A stretch of 6,546 nucleotides of DNA from JAPLYB01 sp964481435 (GCA_964481435.1 CAYZTH010000034.1:1-6546); one strand, 5' to 3'. Numbered from the stretch's first letter, positions 1 through 4,758 are shown. Made by a program: numbers and translations. The notes: a model not told the origin generated them from the sequence alone.

Positions 1-5
1 AAAAG

Positions 6-14
6 TTATTTAAA
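6..14 (+). promoter_or_regulatory. TATA-like box for the lysyl-tRNA synthetase gene
   Basis: TTATTTAAA is centred 26 nt before the ATG at 36. That matches archaeal TATA-to-start-site spacing, so the transcript probably begins at or next to the start codon (leaderless). There is no Shine-Dalgarno sequence between the box and the ATG. Assignment rests on sequence and spacing only. Confidence 0.55.
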
Positions 15-35
15 CAATCTTTCTTTAACAATTTC

Positions 36-1595
36 ATGGCACGAGAAGAGGAAATTATAAAGGAGAGGAAAAAGAAGATTGAGGAACTTCAAAAGCAGGG
101 GATTAATCCTTATGCTTATTCTTTCGATAGGACTCATTTAGCTCAGCAATTGCAAGAAAAGTGGGCTAAACTAGAAAATGAGAAAGAAGTGAAGGAGAGT
201 GTCAGAGTATGCGGAAGAGTTATGTCTGTTAGAGATATGGGCCAGATTAATTTTATATCATTAGAAGATGGTTTTGGAAGAATCCAGCTTATATTCAAAG
301 ATAAAATATCAAGTGAGATTAAGAAAATTGATGCAGGAGACTTTATTGGTGTTGAGGGCACTATCTTCAGAACAAAGAGGGGAGAACTTTCTATCCTAGT
401 TACAAAAGCAGAGATCTTAACTAAAGCTATTTTGCCTCTGCCTGAAAAATTTCATGGACTCCAGGATATGGAAGAGAGATATAGGAAGAGGTATCTTGAT
501 TTGCTTTCTAATCCAAAATCAAAAGAGGTTTTTATTACAAGAACTAAAGTAATTCAAGGAATACGTGAATTCTTGGATTCAAGAGGATATCTTGAAGTTG
601 AGACCCCTATCTTGCAGCCAATATATGGCGGAGGAGCTGCACAACCCTTTAAGACATTCTTTAATGATTTAAAACAAGAAGTTTATTTGAGAGTTGCTGA
701 TGAGCTCTATTTGAAAAGGCTAATTATAGGGGGTTTTGAGAGAGTCTATGAAATAGGAAAAGATTTCAGGAATGAATCAATTGACTTGAAGCATAATCCC
801 GAGTTTACGCAGGTTGAATTATATCAAGCTTATGCAGACTATAATGATATGGCTAAACTTTTTGAGGATTTGATGGCTTTTCTCGCTAAGAAAGTCTTAG
901 GGACTACAAAATTTGAGTATCAGGGGCATAAACTAGATTTTGGAAAGTGGAGACATGCTACAATGCACGATATTATTAAAGAACATCTTAAAGTTGAGGT
1001 TGAAAAGATGAGTGATAAAGAATTATTTGAATTGGCTGAGAAGCTAGGCATAGATAAGGTATCTAAAAAATCACCAAGGGGAGAGATAATCAATGAATTA
1101 TTTGAGAGTGTTGCAGATAAGATGATCGAGCCGACAATTGTTAAGGATTATCCTCTAGAGACTTGTCCTTTGTGTAAGATAAGCAGAACAAAAAAAGGAA
1201 TAATAGAGAGGTTTGAACCTACTTGCTGTGGTTTAGAGCTTGGGAATTCTTATTCTGAGTTGAATGATCCTATTCTTCAAAGAACCCTATTAGAGGGGCA
1301 AGTCAAAGATAGAAAGAATGAAGCCGAGCCTTGGACATCTGAGCTTGATGAAGATTTTATCAATGCAATGGAGCATGGAATGCCGCCTACAGGGGGCATA
1401 GGAATAGGGGTGGATAGGATTGTCATGCTTCTTACAAATTCAGCTTCAATACGTGATGTAATCTTCTTTCCATTTATGAAGGCTGAAAAGACTCCTGATG
1501 AAAATAAGAAGATTGCGGGTTATTATTCAGGCATGCTCATAGATGATGCGAAGAAGACGCTTGAAGTAAAAAAGACGGAAAAGATAAAAAAATAA
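36..1595 (+). CDS. lysS: Lysyl-tRNA synthetase, class II (LysRS-II)
   Basis: This cytoplasmic enzyme charges tRNA-Lys with lysine using ATP. The 519 residues follow the class II plan. A charged N-terminal helix is followed by an OB-fold anticodon-binding domain (about 55-130, with VRVCGRVMSVRDMGQINFIS), then the catalytic core. Motif 1 lies around 175-205 (REFLDSRGYLEVETPILQP). Motif 2 is at about 243-265 (DFRNESID, then HNPEFTQVELYQAY). The ERFE and SELNDP lysine-site signatures lie at 391-412. Motif 3 is at 453-466 (GGIGIGVDRIVML), followed by SIRDVIFFPF. The usual family length is near 500; this one carries about 37 extra, largely Lys-rich residues after FFPF (480). C377-P-L-C380 and C397-C398 flank the active-site region, where common homologues read like MSPLA. 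The ATG at 36 fits the TATA box 26 nt upstream, giving a leaderless start. Many euryarchaea use the unrelated class I LysRS; class II is common in bacteria and in many DPANN archaea. Confidence 0.96.
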   Translation: MAREEEIIKERKKKIEELQKQGINPYAYSFDRTHLAQQLQEKWAKLENEKEVKESVRVCGRVMSVRDMGQINFISLEDGFGRIQLIFKDKISSEIKKIDAGDFIGVEGTIFRTKRGELSILVTKAEILTKAILPLPEKFHGLQDMEERYRKRYLDLLSNPKSKEVFITRTKVIQGIREFLDSRGYLEVETPILQPIYGGGAAQPFKTFFNDLKQEVYLRVADELYLKRLIIGGFERVYEIGKDFRNESIDLKHNPEFTQVELYQAYADYNDMAKLFEDLMAFLAKKVLGTTKFEYQGHKLDFGKWRHATMHDIIKEHLKVEVEKMSDKELFELAEKLGIDKVSKKSPRGEIINELFESVADKMIEPTIVKDYPLETCPLCKISRTKKGIIERFEPTCCGLELGNSYSELNDPILQRTLLEGQVKDRKNEAEPWTSELDEDFINAMEHGMPPTGGIGIGVDRIVMLLTNSASIRDVIFFPFMKAEKTPDENKKIAGYYSGMLIDDAKKTLEVKKTEKIKK

Positions 1596-1608
1596 ATTGA
1601 TTAGTAAG

Positions 1609-1619
1609 CTTTATAAATC
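1609..1619 (+). promoter_or_regulatory. TATA-like box for the DUF5679-type gene
   Basis: CTTTATAAATC begins 14 nt after the LysRS stop codon. Initiation about 25-27 nt downstream would start the RNA near 1640, leaving a leader of roughly 40 nt before the ATG at 1681. This is inference from box sequence and spacing. A T5 run at 1627-1631 lies just downstream and may help end LysRS transcription. Confidence 0.45.
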
Positions 1620-1666
1620 TAGAATATTTTTAGAGATATTCGATTAGAATAAAAATAATAAACGAC

Positions 1667-1675
1667 AAAGGAGGT
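1667..1675 (+). promoter_or_regulatory. Strong Shine-Dalgarno site
   Basis: AAAGGAGGT ends 5 nt before the ATG at 1681 and is a near-perfect match to the 3' end of 16S rRNA. It fixes the start codon of the small Cys protein. It is the only strong Shine-Dalgarno site in front of a gene in this window; the other intact starts look leaderless or lack a clear site. Confidence 0.8.
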
Positions 1676-1680
1676 AAAAA

Positions 1681-1845
1681 ATGACAGAATTTGAAGGACA
1701 TTGCATGAAGTGCAAGGAAAAAAGAAAGATGAAGGATGTTGCAGCAACAGAAATCAAGAAGGGAACATGGGCGGTCAAAGGTAAGTGTGTTAAGTGCGAC
1801 TGCAATATGTTTAAGATTATAGGCAAAGAAAAGCCAAAAATCTAA
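1681..1845 (+). CDS. Small zinc-ribbon-like protein, DUF5679 type
   Basis: A 54-residue basic protein. It carries C8-x-x-C11 (HCMKCKEKR) and, after a short KGTWAVKG segment, C36-x-x-C39-x-C41 (KCVKCDC). The two Cys pairs suggest a zinc ribbon. The order (CxxC, a K/R and Met stretch, a hydrophobic linker ending in Gly, then a second CxxC and a hydrophobic F-K-I-I end) matches the small proteins archaeal annotations call DUF5679. Their biochemical role is not established. Zinc ribbons of this size in archaea often bind nucleic acid or protein partners, but nothing here shows which. The start is fixed by the strong Shine-Dalgarno site. The extra Cys41, two residues after the second pair, is a detail to compare with homologues. 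It has its own promoter-like box and a T-rich end, so it is probably monocistronic and well translated. Confidence 0.82.
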   Translation: MTEFEGHCMKCKEKRKMKDVAATEIKKGTWAVKGKCVKCDCNMFKIIGKEKPKI

Positions 1846-1858
1846 ATTTAACTTTATA

Positions 1859-1878
1859 ATTTTTTAATTTATTTTTTG
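1859..1878 (+). terminator. T-rich archaeal-type terminator
   Basis: Two T6 runs (1860-1865 and 1872-1877), with T-rich sequence between them, lie just after the stop codon of the small Cys protein. Oligo-T tracts without a stable hairpin are the usual archaeal intrinsic termination signal. It probably separates this gene from the histone-like gene downstream. The CTTTATAAT at 1852-1860 could instead be a promoter for that gene, so the split is not certain. Confidence 0.45.
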
Positions 1879-1922
1879 AAGGTATTAAAGATCTCATCTA
1901 AATTTATTAGGAAAAACATAAA

Positions 1923-2099
1923 ATGGTCGAACTGATTGTTAAGTCGAAAATCAAGGAAGTCTTACCAAAAGACAGTGATTTGAGAGTTTCAGCAGATCTC
2001 CCAGAAGCCTTGAACAAGAAGATAGAGGATCTGATAAAGAAGGCTGCTGAAAGAGCTAAGGCAAACCACAGAACGACTATCTTGCCCCAGGATGTCTAA
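1923..2099 (+). CDS. Histone-fold protein, DUF1931 / NFYB-HAP3 type, short alpha-3
   Basis: A 58-residue DNA-binding or chromatin-protein candidate. After a start MVELIVKSKIKEVL (alpha-1), LRVSADLPEAL leads into a long basic, Ala-rich helix (about 26-47, alpha-2: NKKIEDLIKKAAERAKA). The histone-fold loop-2 signature R50-x-T52-x4-D57 follows. The protein stops one residue later, so helix alpha-3, which canonical archaeal histones have after this Asp, is essentially missing. I recall the short DUF1931 proteins of DPANN archaea and the histone Bd0055 of Bdellovibrio having a similarly reduced alpha-3, so this is probably a real short family and not a broken gene. It probably dimerises through alpha-2. 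Whether it packs DNA or regulates genes cannot be read from sequence. No clear Shine-Dalgarno site is present. Candidate boxes are CTTTATAAT (1852-1860) or TATTAAA (1883-1889). Its stop overlaps that of the opposite-strand gene by 4 nt. Confidence 0.8.
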   Translation: MVELIVKSKIKEVLPKDSDLRVSADLPEALNKKIEDLIKKAAERAKANHRTTILPQDV

Positions 2100-2329
2100 G
2101 CGAGTAATAATTCTAGACTTATCTTTGGAGTTTGAATGCTGTCTCTAAGAATTATGGCCTCTTCATAAAAGAGTTTTATTGAGTCTAATTCTTTAAGATT
2201 GCCCATTCTTTCTACTTCAGCATAGTTAGCAATTACTCGGTCTGTGCAAGCTAAAGAAAAGAGGGGATTAGATTCTAAGCTTTCCCAAGCATGAATCAAA
2301 TAAGTTGTAGCTAATTCTGTTGTATCCAT
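2096..2329 (-). CDS. Hypothetical 77-residue helical protein
   Basis: I do not recognise this family. The 77 residues look almost entirely helical: a first helix around MDTTELATTYLIHAWESLE, a second around LACTDRVIANYAEVER, and a third around ELDSIKLFYEEAIILRDS, ending in a hydrophobic SLELLLA tail. It is acidic, has a single Cys (28), and has no signal peptide or membrane segment. The helical-hairpin pattern with repeated Ala and Tyr would fit a small TPR-like or other helical-bundle protein, but that is a guess. Support that it is real: a TATA-like box sits 24 nt upstream of the ATG, the same leaderless geometry as its neighbours, and it fills the space between the histone stop and the divergent promoter exactly. 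It is convergent with the histone gene, overlapping by 4 nt, and divergent from the HNH gene. Confidence 0.6.
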   Translation of the reverse strand: MDTTELATTYLIHAWESLESNPLFSLACTDRVIANYAEVERMGNLKELDSIKLFYEEAIILRDSIQTPKISLELLLA

Positions 2330-2348
2330 TTTATTTACATGAAAAAAG

Positions 2349-2357
2349 TTTTAAATA
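2349..2357 (-). promoter_or_regulatory. TATA-like box for the 77-residue protein gene
   Basis: Read on the minus strand the box is TATTTAAAA, centred 24 nt before the ATG at 2329. There is no Shine-Dalgarno site between them, so the mRNA is probably leaderless. It lies only about 16 nt from the opposite-facing box at 2373-2382, making a tight divergent promoter pair. Confidence 0.5.
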
Positions 2358-2372
2358 CATTGTTGTTGTATA

Positions 2373-2382
2373 AGATATAAAC
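2373..2382 (+). promoter_or_regulatory. Candidate TATA-like box upstream of the micro-ORF
   Basis: AGATATAAAC is centred about 25 nt before an ATG at 2403, the same spacing seen for the leaderless genes here. It would start a transcript that runs through a hairpin and on into the HNH gene. It is a candidate only, since AT-rich spacers give such matches by chance. Confidence 0.35.
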
Positions 2383-2402
2383 GAGTGTAAAAAAGCAATA
2401 AA

Positions 2403-2474
2403 ATGTTGATTAATAATTCGATCTTGCCCGTGCCTTCTGGCACAAATCTGCAAGAGAAAAAAATATATTATTAA
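2403..2474 (+). CDS. Possible 23-codon leaderless micro-ORF
   Basis: ATG at 2403 opens a 23-residue frame starting MLINNS, with a Pro/Gly middle (LPVPSGT), ending EKKIYY and TAA at 2472-2474. It has no recognisable family. Its support is positional: it starts about 25 nt after a TATA-like box, and its stop lies 14 nt before the HNH start, so it could be a leader peptide or first cistron for that gene. The coding stretch contains the hairpin at 2423-2454, and its 3' end overlaps the box proposed for the HNH gene. A non-coding leader RNA is equally possible. Low confidence. Confidence 0.22.
   Translation: MLINNSILPVPSGTNLQEKKIYY
2423..2454 (+). other. Two-part hairpin in the divergent intergenic region
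   Basis: CTTGC (2423-2427) pairs with GCAAG (2450-2454). Inside it GTGCC (2430-2434) pairs with GGCAC (2439-2443) around a TTCT tetraloop. An uneven internal loop (CC against AAATCT) separates the two 5-bp stems. It is the one GC-richer structure in an otherwise very AT-rich 159-nt spacer. It has no T-run directly after it, so it is not a typical terminator. It could be part of a small RNA or an mRNA leader structure for the HNH gene. Confidence 0.35.
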
Positions 2475-2476
2475 AA
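2462..2476 (+). promoter_or_regulatory. TATA-like element for the HNH gene
   Basis: An ATATATTATTAAAA tract lies in front of the ATG at 2489. Its left half (centred near 2465) is about 24 nt upstream, fitting a leaderless start. No Shine-Dalgarno site is seen in the 14 nt before the ATG. The tract overlaps the end of the possible micro-ORF, so the two models compete. Confidence 0.4.
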
Positions 2477-2488
2477 AGATATACAAAA

Positions 2489-2911
2489 ATGAAAAGACTG
2501 ACTAAAAAAGAGAAATTAAAAAGATTCAAAGAAAGACATAAGTTAACTAAGAGTTATCAAAAGAATCAGGCAGCCAAGGAATTCAAAAGTCGATTAAAAA
2601 TTTGGAAATTGTCCATAATAGAAAGGGATGGGGGAATTTGCCAAAGATGCAATAGGGATTTAAATATCATCAAAGAAAACGGAGAATTTCCAAGGAAGCA
2701 TCCACACCATATTGTCTCTTTTAATAGCGTAAAAAGAACCTTTCCCCAGTTAGTATTTGATCCAAAGAATGGCATCTTGCTTTGTGCCAGATGTCACAAA
2801 GATTCACCAAATTCAGCACATCAAAGCCCTTTAGAATTTACTCTTTGGTTAATGGAGAATAAATCCGAGCAGTATAACTATTTAGTAGAATTCTTAAAAA
2901 AAGGTAGATGA
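2489..2911 (+). CDS. HNH endonuclease family protein
   Basis: A 140-residue protein with a highly basic N-terminus (about 1-40, Lys/Arg-rich) followed by an HNH (beta-beta-alpha metal) nuclease core. C51-x-x-C54 (ICQRCNRD) forms the first half of a structural zinc site. H71, H73 and H74 (KHPHHIVSF) supply the general base and metal ligand. N94 (PKNGILLC) is the HNH Asn. C99-x-x-C102-H103 completes the site with the zinc pair and final His. All key residues are present, so it should be an active nuclease that cuts or nicks DNA with a divalent metal. The basic tail probably binds nucleic acid. A C-terminal helical stretch (SPLEFTLWLMENK onwards) is of unknown role. No methylase, intron, intein or phage partner is adjacent, so a restriction or homing role is not supported. 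It might be a stand-alone repair, anti-invader or selfish nuclease. Complete and undamaged. Confidence 0.85.
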   Translation: MKRLTKKEKLKRFKERHKLTKSYQKNQAAKEFKSRLKIWKLSIIERDGGICQRCNRDLNIIKENGEFPRKHPHHIVSFNSVKRTFPQLVFDPKNGILLCARCHKDSPNSAHQSPLEFTLWLMENKSEQYNYLVEFLKKGR

Positions 2912-2933
2912 TTATGTAACTTAATAATAGTAA

Positions 2934-2944
2934 ATTTTATAAAG
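2934..2944 (+). promoter_or_regulatory. TATA-like box for the BtpA-like gene
   Basis: ATTTTATAAAG is centred about 26 nt upstream of the ATG at 2965, with no Shine-Dalgarno site in between. The gene is probably transcribed leaderlessly from its own promoter and not only from the HNH gene upstream. Confidence 0.55.
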
Positions 2945-2964
2945 GGATTATTATTGTTAAATAC

Positions 2965-3771
2965 ATGGCAGAAAAATCAAGATTTAATGAAGTATTAGGA
3001 GAATTGCCTATGCTTGTAGGGGTTTATACCAGGGCAGGCAATTCATATAGGACTCCGACAGAAATGATTGAGGAAGTAAGAATACTTGACAATATGTGTG
3101 ATGAAAGAGGGGGCCCTGCAGTATCAGGAGTATATCTTGAGAATAATGGAAGAACAGGTAAGGAAGTAGAAATTCTTCAAGCAGTATTGTCCGGGTTATC
3201 TATCTGTAGGCCTAGAACTAAATTGGGCGTAAGTATTTTTCCTAATTTTGAAGGTACTGAGTTTGTTACAGCATTTAACTTGGCAGAGAAATATGAATTA
3301 CCGTTTATTGCACAAGATATTGTTGCGGGCCACTATGAGATTGAGGGAAAGTCTGTACGTACTCTGGAAACTGAAACGTTTTTAAAAATGAGGAGTGAGT
3401 CTGATGCCGTGGTTATTGGGGGAGTATTGCCGCCATATGCGGAGTCTCCTCATGCTGGAATAGAAAGTGGTCTCGTCGCAGCATCTGCTGCTCCAAGGGT
3501 AGATGCTTTAATGGTCAAAAAAAGACCTGAAGAAAAGAAGGTACCTATAAGCAGAATAACTAATTATAAAGAGTGGAGTGGGAAACCCGTAATTGTTGCA
3601 TCTAGAGTGGGGCTTGATAATATTTCTGAATATGTGCGATTGGCTAATGGATTTATTGTTGGTGGTGGAGCAAGACTTGGAGAGAGATTATGCAAACAGT
3701 ATATTGTGGGGATGGCAAACATCGTTGTAAATGAAAGAGAGAGGCGTGCTGGGCTTGTTGGGCAAGAATAG
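2965..3771 (+). CDS. Divergent BtpA/SgcQ-like TIM-barrel protein
   Basis: A 268-residue soluble protein, about the family length. The pattern fits the BtpA/SgcQ (beta/alpha)8 barrel. LPMLVGVYTRAG (14-25) is strand 1, where the family has I-G-x-V-H. SGVYLENNG (54-62) matches the family's V-x-x-E-N strand. LGVSIFPNFEGTEF and the following AFNLAEKYELPFIAQDIVAG (87-122) match the N-D/A-x-x-IA, F-I-R-V segment. KPVIVASRVGLDNISEYV and ANGFIVGGGARLGE (207-240) match the C-terminal V-G-S-G-V, N-v-e, A-d-G-x-I-V-G segment, a likely phosphate-binding end. BtpA is needed for photosystem I stability in cyanobacteria, and SgcQ sits in an E. coli sugar gene cluster; the archaeal function is unknown. The usual loop after strand 1 and the late D-A-V-I-V-T-G-x-x-T-G stretch (here VDALMVKKRPEEKK, 179-192) are changed, so a different ligand is likely. 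It meets the Nudix gene tail to tail with no spacer. Confidence 0.6.
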   Translation: MAEKSRFNEVLGELPMLVGVYTRAGNSYRTPTEMIEEVRILDNMCDERGGPAVSGVYLENNGRTGKEVEILQAVLSGLSICRPRTKLGVSIFPNFEGTEFVTAFNLAEKYELPFIAQDIVAGHYEIEGKSVRTLETETFLKMRSESDAVVIGGVLPPYAESPHAGIESGLVAASAAPRVDALMVKKRPEEKKVPISRITNYKEWSGKPVIVASRVGLDNISEYVRLANGFIVGGGARLGERLCKQYIVGMANIVVNERERRAGLVGQE

Positions 3772-4206
3772 TTAGAGAAATGCTTCGTCTGCTTGTTTTA
3801 GAATTTTTGGAAGATCTTTAAAGATATCATAGGATTTTGATTCTTCTGGCTTAACCCATGAAATATCTTCGTGTGCTTTGGAGAGTCTTATCTTCCCTTC
3901 ATTGACTCTCACTATGAACATAAGTTCTATATTATGTCTTGTTTTATAGCCTTCATCGTCTTGATAGTCAAAGGTGTAGCTTCTTGATGAAAGAAATTTA
4001 GAGGTTTTTATTGTGAGCCCTGTTTCTTCTTCTACTTCTCTTTTTAGAGCATCCCCTAAACTCTCTCCAAACTCAACTTTTCCACTTGGAAACTCCCATT
4101 TTTTGGGAAAAATCTTTTCACTAGCACTTCTTTTTATTATCAAGAATTTGTCTTTATGCGCAATGATTGCAGAAACAAGCACCCTCTGTTCTTTTATCCT
4201 TTCCAT
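3772..4206 (-). CDS. Nudix hydrolase (MutT-like)
   Basis: A 144-residue enzyme of the Nudix family, which hydrolyses nucleoside diphosphates linked to another group, releasing a monophosphate. The Nudix box is perfect: G42-x5-E48-x7-R56-E57-V-x-E60-E61-x-G63-L64. The strand before it, W37-E-F-P-S-G, resembles the WEFPGGK of MutT-type housekeeping enzymes, with Ser replacing the usual first Gly. Later AHEDISWVKPEE (111-122) matches the H/E-x-x-W-x-x-x-E-E segment common in MutT-like and dNTP-cleaning members. Substrate cannot be fixed: oxidised or non-canonical (d)NTPs are the first guess. Start: ATG at 4206; only 5 bases of upstream sequence remain before the N gap, so the promoter and any operon partner are lost, and an earlier in-frame start cannot be excluded. 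It abuts the BtpA-like gene in convergent orientation. Confidence 0.9.
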   Translation of the reverse strand: MERIKEQRVLVSAIIAHKDKFLIIKRSASEKIFPKKWEFPSGKVEFGESLGDALKREVEEETGLTIKTSKFLSSRSYTFDYQDDEGYKTRHNIELMFIVRVNEGKIRLSKAHEDISWVKPEESKSYDIFKDLPKILKQADEAFL

Positions 4207-4211
4207 TTATT

Positions 4212-4311
4212 NNNNNNNNNNNNNNNNNNNNNNNNNNNNNNNNNNNNNNNNNNNNNNNNNNNNNNNNNNNNNNNNNNNNNNNNNNNNNNNNNNNNNNNNN
4301 NNNNNNNNNNN
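4212..4311. other. Assembly gap, 100 N
   Basis: A run of exactly 100 N. That round number is the usual filler for a gap of unknown size, so the true distance between the Nudix gene and the membrane-protein gene is unknown. Any reading frame that crosses it is an artefact. Confidence 0.99.
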
Positions 4312-4312
4312 T

Positions 4313-4627
4313 TTAGTGTTTATCTGTCCTTTTGATTGCAAAATAATAGACTATTGCGCCTATGTATCCGGTCAAAACTATGATTAGGATCCATCCTATT
4401 TTATCGTGTTCTAGTTTGAATTGCCTTTTTGAGACATCAACAATCATGAAAATCCAGAGTATGAATAATAGGGCCATAATAACGATGACTATGAGCCAAA
4501 TAGCGAGCATAGTTGCAAAGGCTCCTGCCATGATCCTTGGGGGAGCATAATTAACTATGTTGGAAGCGTTAGTTGAATTTAGTTCTTGGGCAACATTTCC
4601 TAGAATCTGTGTGAAATCAGGCGTCAT
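4313..4627 (-). CDS. Small membrane protein with PLDc_N-like domain
   Basis: A 104-residue integral membrane protein. A polar N-terminus of about 30 residues, with two N-x-S/T sites (N17, N20), is followed by a long hydrophobic stretch (about 34-64, WLIVIVIMALLFILWIFMIV), a cytosolic-looking charged loop (VSKRQFKLEHDKIG) and a second span (about 79-97) ending in a basic KRTDKH tail. The pattern, a first helix ending in I-V-D, then a K-x-x-W-I-L-I-I strand-like entry and a G-x-I-G-A-x-V-Y-Y second helix with a basic end, matches the PLDc_N domain. That domain sits before phospholipase D/cardiolipin synthase domains and also stands alone. No catalytic HKD motif is present, so this is not a lipase. 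Its role is unknown; stand-alone copies are often annotated as membrane-associated or regulatory. The stop lies 2 nt from the gap, so what follows is unseen. Confidence 0.72.
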   Translation of the reverse strand: MTPDFTQILGNVAQELNSTNASNIVNYAPPRIMAGAFATMLAIWLIVIVIMALLFILWIFMIVDVSKRQFKLEHDKIGWILIIVLTGYIGAIVYYFAIKRTDKH

Positions 4628-4646
4628 ATATTAAGAGAGATTTAAA

Positions 4647-4657
4647 GTTTATAAAAT
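4647..4657 (-). promoter_or_regulatory. TATA-like box for the PLDc_N-type gene
   Basis: On the minus strand the sequence is AATTTTATAAA, centred about 25 nt before the ATG at 4627, with no Shine-Dalgarno site. It points to a leaderless mRNA. The same T-rich tract lies just beyond the tRNA 3' end and may also help stop tRNA transcription. Confidence 0.5.
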
Positions 4658-4664
4658 TATAGTA

Positions 4665-4735
4665 TGGGTTCGGAGGGAGTTGAACCCCCAACCGCCGCTC
4701 TGGAGGCGGCTATTATACCGCTTAACTACGAACCC
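4665..4735 (-). tRNA. tRNA-Trp (anticodon CCA)
   Basis: On the minus strand the cloverleaf closes fully. A 7-bp acceptor stem GGGTTCG/CGAACCC is followed by TA at positions 8-9 and a 4-bp D stem GTTA/TAAT, whose loop AGCGGTA has the G18-G19 pair. The 5-bp anticodon stem GCCGC/GCGGC has the loop CTCCAGA, giving U33 and anticodon CCA, which reads UGG. A 4-nt variable loop and a T stem GGGGG/CCCTC (one G-U) with loop TTCAACT follow. The discriminator base is A (4665). No 3' CCA is encoded, so it must be added after transcription. There is no intron, although an intron in tRNA-Trp is common in several archaeal groups. The gene stands alone between two protein genes on the same strand. Confidence 0.96.
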
Positions 4736-4758
4736 TTCTAGTTAAAAGAGAAATTATC

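Noticed and set aside
143..361. Open frame of 72 codons on the minus strand inside the LysRS gene
   Set aside because: It lies opposite a clearly conserved coding region (OB-fold domain), has no promoter-like box or family resemblance, and its composition looks like the reverse of Lys/Glu-rich coding sequence.
1622..1641. AT-only style hairpin GAATAT/ATATTC between LysRS and the small Cys protein
   Set aside because: A 6-bp, mostly A-T stem in AT-rich spacer is expected by chance and would be weak. The T-run beside it is the more likely signal.
1644..1826. Open frame of 60 codons on the minus strand over the small Cys protein
   Set aside because: The plus strand has a strong Shine-Dalgarno site, correct CxxC spacing and its own promoter-like box. 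The minus frame is a hydrophobic shadow that would run through the leader.
2566..2775. Open frame of 69 codons on the minus strand over the HNH gene
   Set aside because: It lies antisense to intact HNH motifs and has no start signals of its own.
2489..2911. HNH gene as part of a homing intron, intein or restriction system
   Set aside because: Both flanking genes are intact with their own promoters. No intron core, intein splice motif or methyltransferase is visible nearby.
4013..4387. Open frame on the plus strand crossing the N run
   Set aside because: It is created by the unknown bases of the assembly gap and lies antisense to the Nudix and PLDc_N-type genes.
4362..4550. Open frame of 62 codons on the plus strand opposite the PLDc_N-type gene
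   Set aside because: The minus-strand protein has two sensible membrane spans, a TATA-like box at the right distance and a family-like pattern. The plus frame has none of these.
4665..4735. Reading the minus-strand tRNA as tRNA-Gly with anticodon TCC
   Set aside because: The 5-bp anticodon stem GCCGC/GCGGC fixes a 7-nt loop CTCCAGA, which puts CCA at positions 34-36. TCC would need a shifted and broken stem.
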